Shown here piece by piece: positions 37,600 through 47,762 of a stretch of DNA of 64,000 nt. The notes beneath the pieces were generated by a model. That model saw only the letters and a list, made by a program, of their open reading frames with translations, did not search any database and was not told the DNA's origin. The stretch spans positions 62,001 to 126,000 of the forward strand of contig NZ_WOTD01000003.1 of assembly GCF_011516885.1 (NCBI RefSeq), read 5' to 3'. The translations under genes and the position numbers were made by a program. Numbering within the stretch: the first letter of the stretch is position 1; every line of letters starts with the position of its first letter. This DNA comes from Acetobacter lambici. GTDB lineage: Bacteria; Pseudomonadota; Alphaproteobacteria; Acetobacterales; Acetobacteraceae.

Positions 37600-38329
37600 A
37601 GGGACGCATCCTGAATTTGGAAAAGGATGCCATGACGATATTTGCTTGCGCTCTTGGCATATCCTGCATCAGCGTATTCCGAGCGTTATTTCTGTATCCA
37701 GCCAGATATTGCGCTAATGCAAAATTAGCCCGTACTCTGCTGGAAGTTGTATCCGGCGCAGCGGCAATGGGTTCTAGAATTTCCAGCGCCTGAACATACT
37801 GCCCACTTAAGACATAAGACAAACCCAAGTTGCTCTGGGCAGAAACTTTCATGGGATCTAGCCCCATGGCTTTCCGGTAAGCTACCTGCGCAGGGATATA
37901 TTGGCCCTGCAGATCATAAGAAACGCCTAAATCAATCCATGCCTGCACATCACGCGGGTAACGCTTGACCATATCCAATAACAGAACCGTTGCCTGTGGT
38001 GGGTCGATCTTCAATTGAATTTTGGCCAGACCTTTGGTCGCCTCCAGATCATGCGGTTTATGCTTAAGAGCTTTCTCAAAGAAAATAGCCGCGGCTTGGT
38101 TTCGGCCCATACTGGCATTGACCTTACCCAATTCGGTCAAGGCTTTTGGGTCGTCCGGGTGCTCATTCAGATAATGCTTCAGCACCTCCAAGGCCGCCTG
38201 AGGAGCCCCATCTCGTAGTTCCGCATCTGCTTTGACAACTTCATCAGTCATCGCAGACTCCGTCCCGCAGCTGACAAGCAGCGGAAACACCAGAAGCAGC
38301 AAAACATTCATGTATCTGATACGGTACAT
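37586..38329 (-). CDS. tadD: TadD-like tetratricopeptide lipoprotein
   Basis: About 247 residues. An N-terminal signal with lipobox-like LLVSCG (cysteine near residue 21) is followed by about five TPR helix pairs (ELGKVNASMGRNQAA, DLGVSYDLQGQYIPA, NLGLSYVLSGQYVQA and others). TadD lipoproteins are periplasmic adaptors needed for Flp pilus assembly. The frame extends to 38419, but the signal sequence makes ATG 38329 the sensible start; ATG 38311 is possible. It follows tadC, overlapping nothing, in the same operon. Confidence 0.87.
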   Translation of the reverse strand: MYRIRYMNVLLLLVFPLLVSCGTESAMTDEVVKADAELRDGAPQAALEVLKHYLNEHPDDPKALTELGKVNASMGRNQAAAIFFEKALKHKPHDLEATKGLAKIQLKIDPPQATVLLLDMVKRYPRDVQAWIDLGVSYDLQGQYIPAQVAYRKAMGLDPMKVSAQSNLGLSYVLSGQYVQALEILEPIAAAPDTTSSRVRANFALAQYLAGYRNNARNTLMQDMPRAQANIVMASFSKFRMRPYVAQ

Positions 38330-38357
38330 ATTTATTGTACTCTTTTCTTCCCGTGCA

Positions 38358-39299
38358 TTAGTTATAAAACGTTTTAAGAACTTGTAGGAAGGCTGGTCCA
38401 CCAGCGATAATAAACACAATTGGCAGAAAAAATATGATCATGGGTAATGTCAGCAATACCGGGAGTTGAGCTGCACGTGCTTCATATTCAATCATACGAT
38501 TTTTACGAATTTCGACAGAAAGAGACCGCAAAGCAAGGGTAACTGACGACCCGACCTGAATTGTTTGGCTCAAGGAGTTGGCAATGCGGCGCATATCCGG
38601 CAAACCCGTGCGGCTAGCCATCAAATGAAAAACTTCTCGCCGATCAGTGATCATATTCATCTCCTGCGCCGTCAATTGAAATTCAAAAGCCGTGCTGGGA
38701 TTCACCCCCTTCATTTCAAACGCAACGCGATTAATGGCCGCTTCAATAGCCAATCCCGCATCTGCACAAATTACCAGCATGTCCAGAGCATCGGGTAGCC
38801 CTTTCTCTACCTCCTTAAGGTAACTCTTTCTCCACTGCTTAATCAGGATATCCGGCAATAATAGTCCCAAAATTGCACCGACAACAGGTGCAATAATGTG
38901 CAACATAGGTTTAGAAAAAAAATCATAGGAAAAAAACCAAGCGACAAAACCGCCAATTGGTAGAAAAATAAGCTTACATCCAATAAAAATTTCCAGATAA
39001 TGACTTCCTATATAGGAGTTGGCACGCAGACTTTCCGTAAATGCCAGAATACTTTTTTGATCGATAATCCCACTTTTTAAAACAATTTTACCTATATTTT
39101 GGAATATTCCCGAGAATCTTCCCCTTGCCTGTTCTTCAACAAAATTAGGGTCGAGTTCACCCACACTCGCTAGCATAGTTCGGAGACGCTTGGCGCGCAG
39201 ATCTTCATGCCGTGTTTTAGTTACAAGAATGACTACAGAGGCTACGAAAACCCCCAGCAAGCCGAAAAATATTATTATTCTGTAATAATACCCCATCAC
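38358..39299 (-). CDS. tadC: Tad pilus inner-membrane protein TadC
   Basis: Type II secretion F-family platform protein of 313 residues with membrane segments near the N-terminus, in the middle and at the C-terminus. The cytoplasmic domain shows the T2SSF pattern (LPDALDMLVICADAGLAIEAA, then ELTAQEMNMI-like and SLSQTIQVGSSVTLALR). It partners TadB to form the platform on which the TadA ATPase works. It overlaps tadB by four bases (ATGA). Confidence 0.9.
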   Translation of the reverse strand: MMGYYYRIIIFFGLLGVFVASVVILVTKTRHEDLRAKRLRTMLASVGELDPNFVEEQARGRFSGIFQNIGKIVLKSGIIDQKSILAFTESLRANSYIGSHYLEIFIGCKLIFLPIGGFVAWFFSYDFFSKPMLHIIAPVVGAILGLLLPDILIKQWRKSYLKEVEKGLPDALDMLVICADAGLAIEAAINRVAFEMKGVNPSTAFEFQLTAQEMNMITDRREVFHLMASRTGLPDMRRIANSLSQTIQVGSSVTLALRSLSVEIRKNRMIEYEARAAQLPVLLTLPMIIFFLPIVFIIAGGPAFLQVLKTFYN

Positions 39300-40261
39300 A
39301 GATCAAGAACTCTGCTAATGATAATCCTCATAACTGCCATACCCAACACAAACAAAAGTATAGCGACTGCCAGTAGATAGTGACCAGACTGTGTTAAAAA
39401 TAGCTGATTAATATAATCCGGATTAACAACTTCCAACAAAACAGCAATAAAAAAGGGCAATGCAGCCAGCACATAAGAACTCATTTTAGCTTCGCTGGAA
39501 AGAGCCAGGCCACGCTTATAAATGGCAATCTGCTGCTTAATTGTATCTGCCAGGGATGACAGCACATCTGCCAGTGCGCCCCCGGTAGAAGACTGAATAC
39601 TGATTACCGTTGCCAAAAAACGATACTCTTGAAGGTCAACCCGATCCGCCACAGCCTGCAGAACATCGCCTAGACTGCGCCCCACAGCGACTTCGTCCGC
39701 AATGACCTTAAACTCCCGGCATGTCGGTTCGTCACTTTCTTCACTGACCACAATCATGCAGCGCGAAAGCGGCACACCAACCCGTAATGAGCGGACCATC
39801 ATACCGATTGCATCAGGAAATTGTGAATATAATTTTTTTTTGTATCTATTGCGCAAAAAATTACAAATAAATCGTATGGTAGCAACCCATATGAAAAAGT
39901 TGATAATAACACACCATATTCCGATAACATTATATAGATAATAAAGTGTTATCGTAGGAAGTATGGAAGACAGCAAATATATTTTGAGGAGACCAACGTC
40001 ACTGTGCGCACAATGCTGCGGATTATACTTTGATGCCCAAATCAAGAACTTTCTGATAAAACCGGATTCAACTATATATACGGCCCATTCCAACGGCGTA
40101 CGCTGACGCGGTTGAACGTTATGCAAAAGATAAAAATTTATTTCTTTATAGATACGCTTATTGCGATGATCTTTAGCTAAACTGGATTGATAAAGAACAT
40201 ATGCGAGGACGTTAATCCCCCCAAAAAATAAAACAGCAATAACCAGAAGCAGACTGGTCAT
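39296..40261 (-). CDS. tadB: Tad pilus inner-membrane protein TadB
   Basis: 321 residues, T2SSF family, with hydrophobic helices at both ends and in the middle. The conserved core QFPDAIGMMVRSLRVGVPL then VADEVAVGRSLGDVLQAVADRV and SSTGGALADVLSSLA is present. It is the first of the two platform proteins. Start and stop overlap tadA and tadC by four bases each, a strongly coupled arrangement. Confidence 0.9.
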   Translation of the reverse strand: MTSLLLVIAVLFFGGINVLAYVLYQSSLAKDHRNKRIYKEINFYLLHNVQPRQRTPLEWAVYIVESGFIRKFLIWASKYNPQHCAHSDVGLLKIYLLSSILPTITLYYLYNVIGIWCVIINFFIWVATIRFICNFLRNRYKKKLYSQFPDAIGMMVRSLRVGVPLSRCMIVVSEESDEPTCREFKVIADEVAVGRSLGDVLQAVADRVDLQEYRFLATVISIQSSTGGALADVLSSLADTIKQQIAIYKRGLALSSEAKMSSYVLAALPFFIAVLLEVVNPDYINQLFLTQSGHYLLAVAILLFVLGMAVMRIIISRVLDL

Positions 40262-41658
40262 AAAGATACACTTTCAAAAGCCGTGTTCCAAACACCATCC
40301 ATCTGGTTATAAATAAGTTTTTCATAAAAGCTCGGCCGAATGCGAGAGACCTCATAGCTTGTCAGCAGCTTACCTTCGGTATCTTCACCATCAAACTGCA
40401 TCCGGAAAATGTCGTTCAAAACAACAACATCACCTTCAACACCGGATACATCTGTGACCTGAGTAATGCGGCGACCACCATCCCTGTGGCGTCCAACCTG
40501 AATAATCATATCCACCGCACCAACAATCTGGTTACGAATAGCAGAAATAGGCAAACCGAAATTGCCCATCTGCACCATACTTTCAATACGAGTCACGCCA
40601 TCGCGCGTTGTATTCGCATGAACCGTGGACATACTGCCATCATGGCCAGTATTCATGGCCTGAAGCATATCAAACGCTTCCGGACCACGGACCTCCCCGA
40701 TAATGATACGGTCAGGACGCATACGCAGAGCATTCCGCACAAGATCACGCTGCGTAACTTCACCCTTGCCTTCCAACGAGACCGGGCGCGTTTCCATACG
40801 CACAACATGCGGCTGCTGGAGTTGAAGCTCTGCTGCATCTTCAACAGTAATTACACGCTCGCCAAAATCGATAAAATGCGAGAGTGCATTCAGCAGCGTG
40901 GTCTTACCAGAACCTGTGCCTCCAGAAATCACAATATTCAAACGAATACGGGCTGCAATTTCCAAAATTTTGGCAACAGCAGGCGTGCAGCTTCCATTAT
41001 TGACTAATTGCTGAAAACTGATTTTATGACGAGAGAATTTACGAATGGACAGGTAAGGTCCATCCAGTGCCAGAGGTGGAAAAACAATATTGACACGCGA
41101 CCCGTCTTTAAGGCGCGCATCGACCATCGGGCTTGATTCATCCACACGTCGCCCAACATCTGAAGCAATACGCTGACAAACAGAGGCCAGATGCCGGGCA
41201 TCTCGAAAGCGAATATTAGATGGGAGTGTTTTACCGCTCCGTTCAACAAAAATACTATTTGGCCCGTTGACCATAATATCAGCAATACTATCATCATCAA
41301 GCAGTGGCTGAATAGGACCCAAGCCCTTCATGTCATGGACAAGTTCGGTCGCAATACGGCGCTGCTCACGCAGATTGAGTTGGATTCGCTGCTCTGTAGC
41401 TACCTGATCAACTACCTGCTCTACCTGTTCAAGCAGATCTTCAGCCGATAGCGATAAAACTATTGTAGGATCAAGCCGGTTTAAGCAAAGCGGGCGCAAA
41501 ATAAGTGATTGATCAGACAGAACCGGACTATCTGTCTCTTCGACAGGATCCGTGCTTGGCGGAGCCGCTGTTCCTGCGTCAGTTACACTGAACTCGTCCT
41601 GCACACTTTGCATGCGGCGCAGACGATCAACTATTTCATTTTGCTTGCTAGAGCTCAT
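40258..41658 (-). CDS. tadA: Tad pilus ATPase TadA/CpaF
   Basis: Secretion ATPase of 466 residues that powers Flp pilus extension (and retraction in some species). The Walker A motif [12 protein letters not shown], the Asp box [11 protein letters not shown], the Walker B region [15 protein letters not shown] and the His box [13 protein letters not shown] are intact. The N-terminal variable region contains the usual [20 protein letters not shown] segment. It overlaps cpaE and tadB by four bases. If the system is inactive, this gene is not the reason. Confidence 0.95.
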   Translation of the reverse strand: MSSSKQNEIVDRLRRMQSVQDEFSVTDAGTAAPPSTDPVEETDSPVLSDQSLILRPLCLNRLDPTIVLSLSAEDLLEQVEQVVDQVATEQRIQLNLREQRRIATELVHDMKGLGPIQPLLDDDSIADIMVNGPNSIFVERSGKTLPSNIRFRDARHLASVCQRIASDVGRRVDESSPMVDARLKDGSRVNIVFPPLALDGPYLSIRKFSRHKISFQQLVNNGSCTPAVAKILEIAARIRLNIVISGGTGSGKTTLLNALSHFIDFGERVITVEDAAELQLQQPHVVRMETRPVSLEGKGEVTQRDLVRNALRMRPDRIIIGEVRGPEAFDMLQAMNTGHDGSMSTVHANTTRDGVTRIESMVQMGNFGLPISAIRNQIVGAVDMIIQVGRHRDGGRRITQVTDVSGVEGDVVVLNDIFRMQFDGEDTEGKLLTSYEVSRIRPSFYEKLIYNQMDGVWNTAFESVSL

Positions 41659-42911
41659 TTTTTAAGCCGTGCTCCCAAAGCTTTTATTTTATCTTTAAGT
41701 TGAGCAAAAAATCCTCCCTTGGACAGCGAGGAACTCAACGTAACGGCAAGTGCGCCATGTGCCAGTTGTTCAATGATCTGACGATACGCTTTGTTTTTTG
41801 TAATAACCAATTTACCGTCGATTTCAGCATTCCCACAGTCTGCTGGCAGGTAAGGCATGAGTATATCAGGTTCTGTACCAAGACTTTGTGTGATTTCAGT
41901 CAACGACAAAGATCCTGGACGCCCTACGTTGTTAACAACAATAAACGGCTTGCTGACTGGAGAAGCGCGAGGAAGACTGGCGATGACTCTCAAGGCATCA
42001 CGTACGGAGACAATGGTAGGATCCATTATCAATATATACTGTTGCGCTTGCCCCAGAACACGCATGTACACGTCATCATCCGACCACTTCACTTCTGTCA
42101 GGACAAAACGAAACCGGGGGCGTACAAGTTCCATCAACCGGGTAACAGCATTACTCCCAATTTTGGGCAGCGTGTTCAAATCCCCCATACTAGACAAAAC
42201 CTGCAAACGTTCCCCAACCGCCTGCATACTGCGTTCAAGCAACAGTTCATCCATGCGATCTGGCATTTCCAGCGCAGACCGAAAACCGCCATTTGTTGCA
42301 ATATCGAGCAAGGTTGCCATTTTGCCTGCACGCAGATCAAAATCAATCAGCAACGAATACCTACGCGCTTCTTCTGCCAGAAAATAAGCCAGATTAGTGG
42401 TGAGAGTCGTCGCCCCCACACCATCACGTACCCCTATGCAGGCTATTAGGCTGGCCCCTTCCATCAAACGGTGCGTGTCGCGTCCATGGAGAATGATCGG
42501 ACCAAAAATGCGCAAAATCAGGTTACGGCTGAACGGACGGTACAAGTATTCGGCTGCCCCGAACACATGAGTCACGCTGCGGTAAAAATCCGCATCTGTC
42601 CGATCGCCCAACACCATGACGGTCACATCAGGCGGCAATAGCTCCGTAACCGTACGCAAGACACCTAATGCGTCACTTTCCCCACCAAGATCAATGATCA
42701 GGTAAGATGGAAATTCATGCTTGCTCAGATAGGAGATTGCAAACACCCCTGACCCGCGCAAAACCTGCACAGTGCCAGACCGGAGTTCTTTCAGACATTC
42801 AGTTAACTGCGCTTCTGTATCTGCATCCTGCACAAAAGCAAGGACACTTCCCTGCTTTACATTATCGGCATCAGCAGGCTGCTGTTGGAGCTGTTCTGGG
42901 GTAAGAGCCAC
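41655..42911 (-). CDS. cpaE: Tad pilus localisation ATPase CpaE/TadZ
   Basis: 418 residues: an N-terminal receiver-like region (to about 145) and a ParA/MinD-type domain. The deviant Walker A GVRDGVGATTLTTNLAYF lacks the first Lys of MinD, as is common in CpaE. Later segments LLIDFDLRAGKMATLLD and FIVVNNVGRPG fit the family. CpaE/TadZ places the pilus machine at the cell pole. It begins with GTG four bases after the CpaD-like stop and overlaps tadA. Confidence 0.88.
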   Translation of the reverse strand: MALTPEQLQQQPADADNVKQGSVLAFVQDADTEAQLTECLKELRSGTVQVLRGSGVFAISYLSKHEFPSYLIIDLGGESDALGVLRTVTELLPPDVTVMVLGDRTDADFYRSVTHVFGAAEYLYRPFSRNLILRIFGPIILHGRDTHRLMEGASLIACIGVRDGVGATTLTTNLAYFLAEEARRYSLLIDFDLRAGKMATLLDIATNGGFRSALEMPDRMDELLLERSMQAVGERLQVLSSMGDLNTLPKIGSNAVTRLMELVRPRFRFVLTEVKWSDDDVYMRVLGQAQQYILIMDPTIVSVRDALRVIASLPRASPVSKPFIVVNNVGRPGSLSLTEITQSLGTEPDILMPYLPADCGNAEIDGKLVITKNKAYRQIIEQLAHGALAVTLSSSLSKGGFFAQLKDKIKALGARLKK

Positions 42912-42914
42912 GTT

Positions 42915-43259
42915 TTACTGCCCTCCGCCACCGCTGCTACTGCTTGTGGCTGGGCCACCTCCGGAAGACCCTTGGTCCTCCCCGTTCATACTCAACTCAG
43001 CCAAACCACTTCGACCGAGGCTTTTGACACGATCCTCCCGCCAGCGTTCAACTGCGGTCACGGCTGTCTGTCCATCAGATGGAGGAAGCGGACGACCACT
43101 TTGCAGGTCTCTTTTATTTTCCACCTGGGCAGCCATGTTGGCGTCATAAACTCCCAGATTCCGCCAGTGATAAGACTGGTCCAACGGCTCCATAACCGAA
43201 CAATCCGTTAAACCCATCAAACTGATGAACATAATGCCCGATACAATTCTGTATGACAT
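42915..43259 (-). CDS. cpaD: CpaD-like Tad pilus protein (short)
   Basis: 114 residues. The match to CpaD is the region WRNLGVYDANMAAQVENKRD, then LQSGRPLPPSDGQTAVTAVERWRED, which is the C-terminal family signature. The usual N-terminal beta-rich domain is missing, so the protein is about half of a normal CpaD. An N-terminal hydrophobic segment ending in a cysteine (residue 20) may be a lipoprotein signal, but its box is atypical. The C-terminus is Gly/Ser-rich. Between the secretin and cpaE is its normal place. GGAG lies nine bases before the ATG. Confidence 0.72.
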   Translation of the reverse strand: MSYRIVSGIMFISLMGLTDCSVMEPLDQSYHWRNLGVYDANMAAQVENKRDLQSGRPLPPSDGQTAVTAVERWREDRVKSLGRSGLAELSMNGEDQGSSGGGPATSSSSGGGGQ

Positions 43260-43265
43260 AAGGAG

Positions 43266-44720
43266 TTACTCCACCATAAACCCAGCGTCGCCGGTCTCCA
43301 GACGCTGCCAAGGACGTCTACGAGATACGTCAGTACCGCTCTGACGCATCATAAAAACACGCTCTAAATCATTAGGCGGAGTCCACCCTTCATCTGGTGT
43401 ATGCAATTGTTTTTCACTACTAACGGGCTTGACAAGATACGGCGTGGCAATAATGACCAATTCACTCTCATCTTTCTGGAAGCTAGATGATTTGAACAAT
43501 GCTCCCAGAACTGGAATATCACCCAGCCAAGGCAGACCCTGGCCTGTAATTTTTGTGCTGTCAGACATAAGGCCGGCCAGAACAAAACTCTGCCCGCTTG
43601 CCATTTCCACAGTTGTATCGGCACGTCTCACAGTAATGGCCGGAATTTGAACAGAGGAATTCCCGGCTGACTACGTAACGGCCCCATTGGAAGATAGCGC
43701 GCTTACCTCTGGTCTTACATGCAGACTGATACGGCCATCCCCCAAAACTGTAGGAACAAACGCCAAAGAAATACCGTACTGCTTAAAGCTAACATTGGTC
43801 GTGTTGTTGTAGCTGGAGACAGGAACAGGATATTCCCCCCCGACCACAAAATTAGCGGGCTGACCACTAATCGTGGTCAGGTTTGGTTCGGCCAGACTAT
43901 GGACCAGACCATCCCTTGCCAGCATATCCACCACAGTTTCCAATGTTACCGATTGGCTACCGGCTTTAAACCGCGAGAGAAACCCGATACTGCTCTGGGT
44001 TGTTGCCAATGTTTCCAATGGGCTTGACGTCGCGAGCCCGATGACCGCCGATGTACCCAATGCATTGACGTTTTGCCACTCCACCCCAAGCTCACGCACC
44101 AATGAGCGATCCATCTCGACAATACGGATCTTGAGGTTAACCTGAATGGAACCATGTATTTTAGAGTAATCGGACACAAAACCGTCTTTACCAACCAACC
44201 CTCGCGCGCGGTCGGTAAAACGCCAAGCTTTTTCGGGATTATCAGAATCCCCATCAATATTCATCCCGTCAGGCGTGGCGGTTGCCCGTAGCATCGGCAC
44301 AATTCCACCAGAAGAGTGATCCAACGTATTAACAGGATACGTGGATGGCTCAACACGCACTGTATAGCGGTCAATGGCCTTCCCGTTCGCGTCCGTGGCC
44401 ACAATATTTGTGCGCCCGGCTGCCAAGCCGAACACAAATACGCTGTGTGGACTGGCCGGACGAATTTCTGCAACTTTAGGGTCAGCCGAGAACACATTTT
44501 CCGCTGCTCCAGAGAGTTCAATAAGCTTACCATTCCCGACTTCAACCGTCAGAGCAGAAGGAGAGCGTGATTGAGCCGCGCGGTGCTTTGCTGCAACCGG
44601 TATATGATGTCTTTTTGGATATATCTTGGATTTTCGCGCTGATGCATCCATTGGAGGACACGCACCAAACAACACAATACCACTTAGCATAACCCGTAGG
44701 ACTTTTTTAAAAGTGGACAT
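43266..44720 (-). pseudogene. cpaC: Tad secretin CpaC/RcpA, interrupted by an in-frame amber codon
   Basis: Outer-membrane secretin of the Tad pilus, about 484 codons. The N-terminal pilus-associated domain begins after a signal-like region (VEVGNGKLIELSGAAENVFS), and the secretin core follows (EYPVPVSSYNN, FVPTVLGDGRISLHVRPEVS). TAG at 43671-43673 (codon 350) cuts the frame inside the core. Reading on gives SAGNSSVQIPAITVRRADTT then ASGQSFVLAGLM, normal CpaC sequence in the same frame, so this is a nonsense change. The remaining 121-codon C-terminal piece has only a GTG near its head. Without suppression the product lacks part of the beta-barrel core. The start was chosen at ATG 44720; the frame extends to 44750. 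Confidence 0.85.
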
Positions 44721-45549
44721 CTTGAGCGCCTGAAATTCCATTATAGACATGCATAACTGCTACGCCGCCCTTCGATTGCTGACTATCAAACGCCGAGACA
44801 GAGTATTCCCAGACCGGAGGCGTGGCAAGATCATCATGCGGGCCGCCAAGCGATTGAACTGCCAGCACTATTTGGCCCAGCTGCTGGGCTGTACCCAGAA
44901 CAGCTGATTGCTCCGGGGTGACTTCCAGCGTCACTGTTCGCACATCTACACCGACCTGTTCGGTGACATTTTTACCCCCCCGAGGAGATAAAGAACCACC
45001 CACAGCGACAACGCGGATACCTGAAAGCACAATTTTGGATACAAGATGCGAAACATTACCGCCCGCACCTTCGCCTACCCGTTCAGTCATCACCACATCG
45101 ACTCTGTCGCCAGGCTCGACAAGGCCAGACACACCAGAAGCCAGATTCACACCAATGCTCAGCGCACGCATTCCAGGCTTAAGAACGGCTGATAGGAAAC
45201 CATGATCGCCAACTCGGAGGAGTGATTGCTCAACTATTCCACCGCCTGCAGGCACGTCCATACGGAGCAACGCTCCTTCAAGAGCCTGCCGGTTCGCAGG
45301 GGTATCCTCCAGACTACCCGGAGGCACATAATCATCAGGGATAGAAGAGGTAACTAAGTCTGACTCACGAAGAAAATCACCAGCATGCATAGCACTCCGG
45401 ACCGTGAGCAATTTTTTTGTATGAACAACAACTTCCTGATGCACGGCCTTTTGCGGCACTGGCGCGGGAGACATAATAACTTTCCCGAGCACAAAAAGAC
45501 CAATCAACCCGATCACACCAATGAATAACATCGCAATACGCGTGACCAT
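44707..45549 (-). CDS. cpaB: Tad pilus assembly protein CpaB/RcpC
   Basis: 280 residues with one N-terminal membrane helix, then a SAF domain at about 48-115 (TVRSAMHAGDFLRESDLV, ALLRMDVPAGGGIVEQSLL) and a family domain (GMRALSIGVNLASGVSGLV, PGDRVDVVMTERV). CpaB works with the CpaC secretin in the periplasm. Its stop overlaps the cpaC start by 14 bases, typical of this operon. Confidence 0.9.
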   Translation of the reverse strand: MVTRIAMLFIGVIGLIGLFVLGKVIMSPAPVPQKAVHQEVVVHTKKLLTVRSAMHAGDFLRESDLVTSSIPDDYVPPGSLEDTPANRQALEGALLRMDVPAGGGIVEQSLLRVGDHGFLSAVLKPGMRALSIGVNLASGVSGLVEPGDRVDVVMTERVGEGAGGNVSHLVSKIVLSGIRVVAVGGSLSPRGGKNVTEQVGVDVRTVTLEVTPEQSAVLGTAQQLGQIVLAVQSLGGPHDDLATPPVWEYSVSAFDSQQSKGGVAVMHVYNGISGAQDVHF

Positions 45550-45558
45550 TCTTACCGC

Positions 45559-46041
45559 CTACCACTCACCCCGCAGGGTCGTCATAATGAAGCCAATCGC
45601 AATAGCCACAGCATATGGCAGGGGCATACCCCGCCTAATCCGCCAAGCTTCCACGCGCAGAACGCGATTTTTTGTGGTCCTCTTTGATATAATTGGCAAT
45701 CGGTTCCGACCAAAGAGATACAGCATGGCCAGAACACCACCGGCCAAACCAATATTCAAAAGAAAAACAAGCTGCTCATACGGCATAAAAAACAATGAGG
45801 TTGCGGCAATCAGTTTAACATCTCCGCCGCCAATACCCCCGACACTCCACAGACCAAAAAGCAGAAGATAAATCAGAGCACTAAAGGCCAGGGAAAAGCA
45901 ATGGATTGCCGCACCATTCAAAAATGCAAGCGCAAGAAGACCCAGACTGACCCAGTCTGGTATCTCCCGCACTCGCACATCAACCCACATTGCATAACAA
46001 AGGAGGGCATAGGCCGCCATGATAACAAACCATGCACCCAT
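45559..46041 (-). CDS. cpaA: Prepilin peptidase CpaA/TadV
   Basis: Integral membrane aspartic peptidase of 160 residues that cleaves the Flp and TadE-like prepilins after Gly. About four to five hydrophobic helices are present. The two catalytic Asp are visible: one in DVRVREIPDW after the first helix and one in the GGGD motif (GGIGGGDVK). It lies between flp and cpaB. Confidence 0.9.
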   Translation of the reverse strand: MGAWFVIMAAYALLCYAMWVDVRVREIPDWVSLGLLALAFLNGAAIHCFSLAFSALIYLLLFGLWSVGGIGGGDVKLIAATSLFFMPYEQLVFLLNIGLAGGVLAMLYLFGRNRLPIISKRTTKNRVLRVEAWRIRRGMPLPYAVAIAIGFIMTTLRGEW

Positions 46042-46127
46042 TATAAGCCCCGCACCTCGCCAACCACGGAGCTGCTCGTGCCCCCAAACCTAAACGGCGT
46101 TAATAAGCACAGAAGCACGAGCAATCT

Positions 46128-46325
46128 TTACGAGCCGGAAGAAATCTGGCCGGCGACCGAATTAAACACGGCACTCAAGTTTGTCCCAACCAGACGGACA
46201 CCTGCAATAATCGCCACAGCGATAAGGGAAGCAATCAGACCATATTCGATTGCCGTTACACCGCGCCTGTCTTTGATGGCAAAGAAACGAGCAACGATGG
46301 CTGCATATTCATTTACGCGCAACAT
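46128..46325 (-). CDS. flp: Flp-type major pilin
   Basis: 65 residues. The Flp signature RRG then VTAIEYGLIASLIAV gives a cleavage site after Gly22, with Glu and Tyr at mature positions 5 and 6. One hydrophobic helix follows, then a short Ser/Gly-rich tail. It is the first gene of the Tad locus and likely the most highly expressed. Its promoter must lie in the 216-base gap before the divergent GT87-like gene. Confidence 0.93.
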   Translation of the reverse strand: MLRVNEYAAIVARFFAIKDRRGVTAIEYGLIASLIAVAIIAGVRLVGTNLSAVFNSVAGQISSGS

Positions 46326-46541
46326 ACATACTCTCCTTAACTAATAAACCTTATAGGGAATCCGCCTCATGGTCGGATAACACGCCTGAGCGCCCTATAA
46401 AGCATTTCTTTGTTCATATTAATTGCTTTAAATCAAAAAATCAAAAAAACTTTTACAAGGAATACACTCCATGTTGTAATCTTTTCTGAATTCTCTTAAT
46501 TTGCTAGCATGCCGCGCCATATTAGAAAAGACAACATATAA

Positions 46542-47759
46542 ATGTCAAAAAAAATAATATTTTTCATATGTAATGAAATAAAATTTATGAATTTTTTTAA
46601 TAAAGATCGATGCGATGCTTATTTGAGAATTTATATTTTTGTTTTTTTTGCTGTTTTTTCTATTGCATGCCTAACAGATAGTGCAAAATTTCTTGCAGAT
46701 TTTAAACTTGGAGGAGATTTTATTCTATTTTGGGCCGCATCTTCTCAAATACTTCATGGTCATTTTTCTGATATTTACAATACAGCCGCTCATGAGGCGG
46801 CCATGCAAAGCGGACAATTTTTAAACCATCCATATAAATTACCCTTTCTTTATCCCCCACCTATGCTGTTGTTTATTTGGCCAATTGCCTTTTTTACATA
46901 TTCATTATCTTATGCACTCTGGGCGTTAAGTGCGCCGATTATAACCGCTAAAACCTTGAATCTTTTATGCAAAAACTGGTCCATTGCAACTTTTGCTTTT
47001 TTCTCACCTCAATTTGCCGTCTCCCTTTCAACTGGGCAAAATGGTCTTCTAATTGCTCTTATTCTCACGCTAGGTATATTCTATCTTAAAGAAAAACCTT
47101 TTCTCTCGGGTCTTATACTTGGGTTACTCGTGATTAAACCGCATGTCGTCTTTCTGGTACCTCTTAGTTTAATTTTTTCGCGGCAATGGCGAATTGTCGC
47201 TGGCATTGCTACATCCGCTTCGTTCATGATCATTCTTTCCTACTGCATATTCGGCCTTGAAACATGGAAGCGTTTTTTCGAATATTCTCACACTATGCAG
47301 AGCAACATTTTGCACGATGTATTTTTGTGCCAGATTTTCATCACAATATTTGGTTTTCTAAGCGTTCATGGCCTTCCCTTTATTGCAGCTTTCTGGATAC
47401 AGATCACATTTTCCCTCGTCGTCATTGCTTGCGTTCTGTACAACACAGTAAAAAGCAAAAATATTTATAATAATGTTATTCTGTGTCTGGCGGCTTCTCC
47501 TTTATGCACGCCATATCTCTTACATTATGACCTGACATATATGCTGATACCCGCAATATGGGTTATTAATACAGCTTTTCGGACAGGCTTTTTCTCTTGG
47601 GAAAAACCCTTCCTGATTGTTTTGTATTTTTCACCCCTTTATACACTTGCCCTGACTTGGCGTTTTCATTTTCCTGCCGAACCTCTTGTTGCAACCATTT
47701 TCCTCGCTCTGATTTTGCGTCGCTACCATTACCTTGAAAACCACACAAAAAATGCATAA
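46542..47759 (+). CDS. DUF2029/GT87-like polytopic membrane glycosyltransferase
   Basis: 405 residues with about ten hydrophobic helices. The N-terminal loop after the first helix contains GGDFILFWAASSQILHG then YKLPFLYPPPMLL, the pattern of the DUF2029/GT87 family, which uses polyprenyl-phosphate sugars to extend lipid-linked glycans or arabinomannan-like polymers. It is strikingly AT-rich (many Ile, Phe and Lys codons, A/T-ending) compared with neighbours, suggesting transfer. ATG 46542 is taken because the frame begins there; ATG 46587 is another possibility. The function is inferred from family only. Confidence 0.72.
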   Translation: MSKKIIFFICNEIKFMNFFNKDRCDAYLRIYIFVFFAVFSIACLTDSAKFLADFKLGGDFILFWAASSQILHGHFSDIYNTAAHEAAMQSGQFLNHPYKLPFLYPPPMLLFIWPIAFFTYSLSYALWALSAPIITAKTLNLLCKNWSIATFAFFSPQFAVSLSTGQNGLLIALILTLGIFYLKEKPFLSGLILGLLVIKPHVVFLVPLSLIFSRQWRIVAGIATSASFMIILSYCIFGLETWKRFFEYSHTMQSNILHDVFLCQIFITIFGFLSVHGLPFIAAFWIQITFSLVVIACVLYNTVKSKNIYNNVILCLAASPLCTPYLLHYDLTYMLIPAIWVINTAFRTGFFSWEKPFLIVLYFSPLYTLALTWRFHFPAEPLVATIFLALILRRYHYLENHTKNA

Positions 47760-47762
47760 AAA

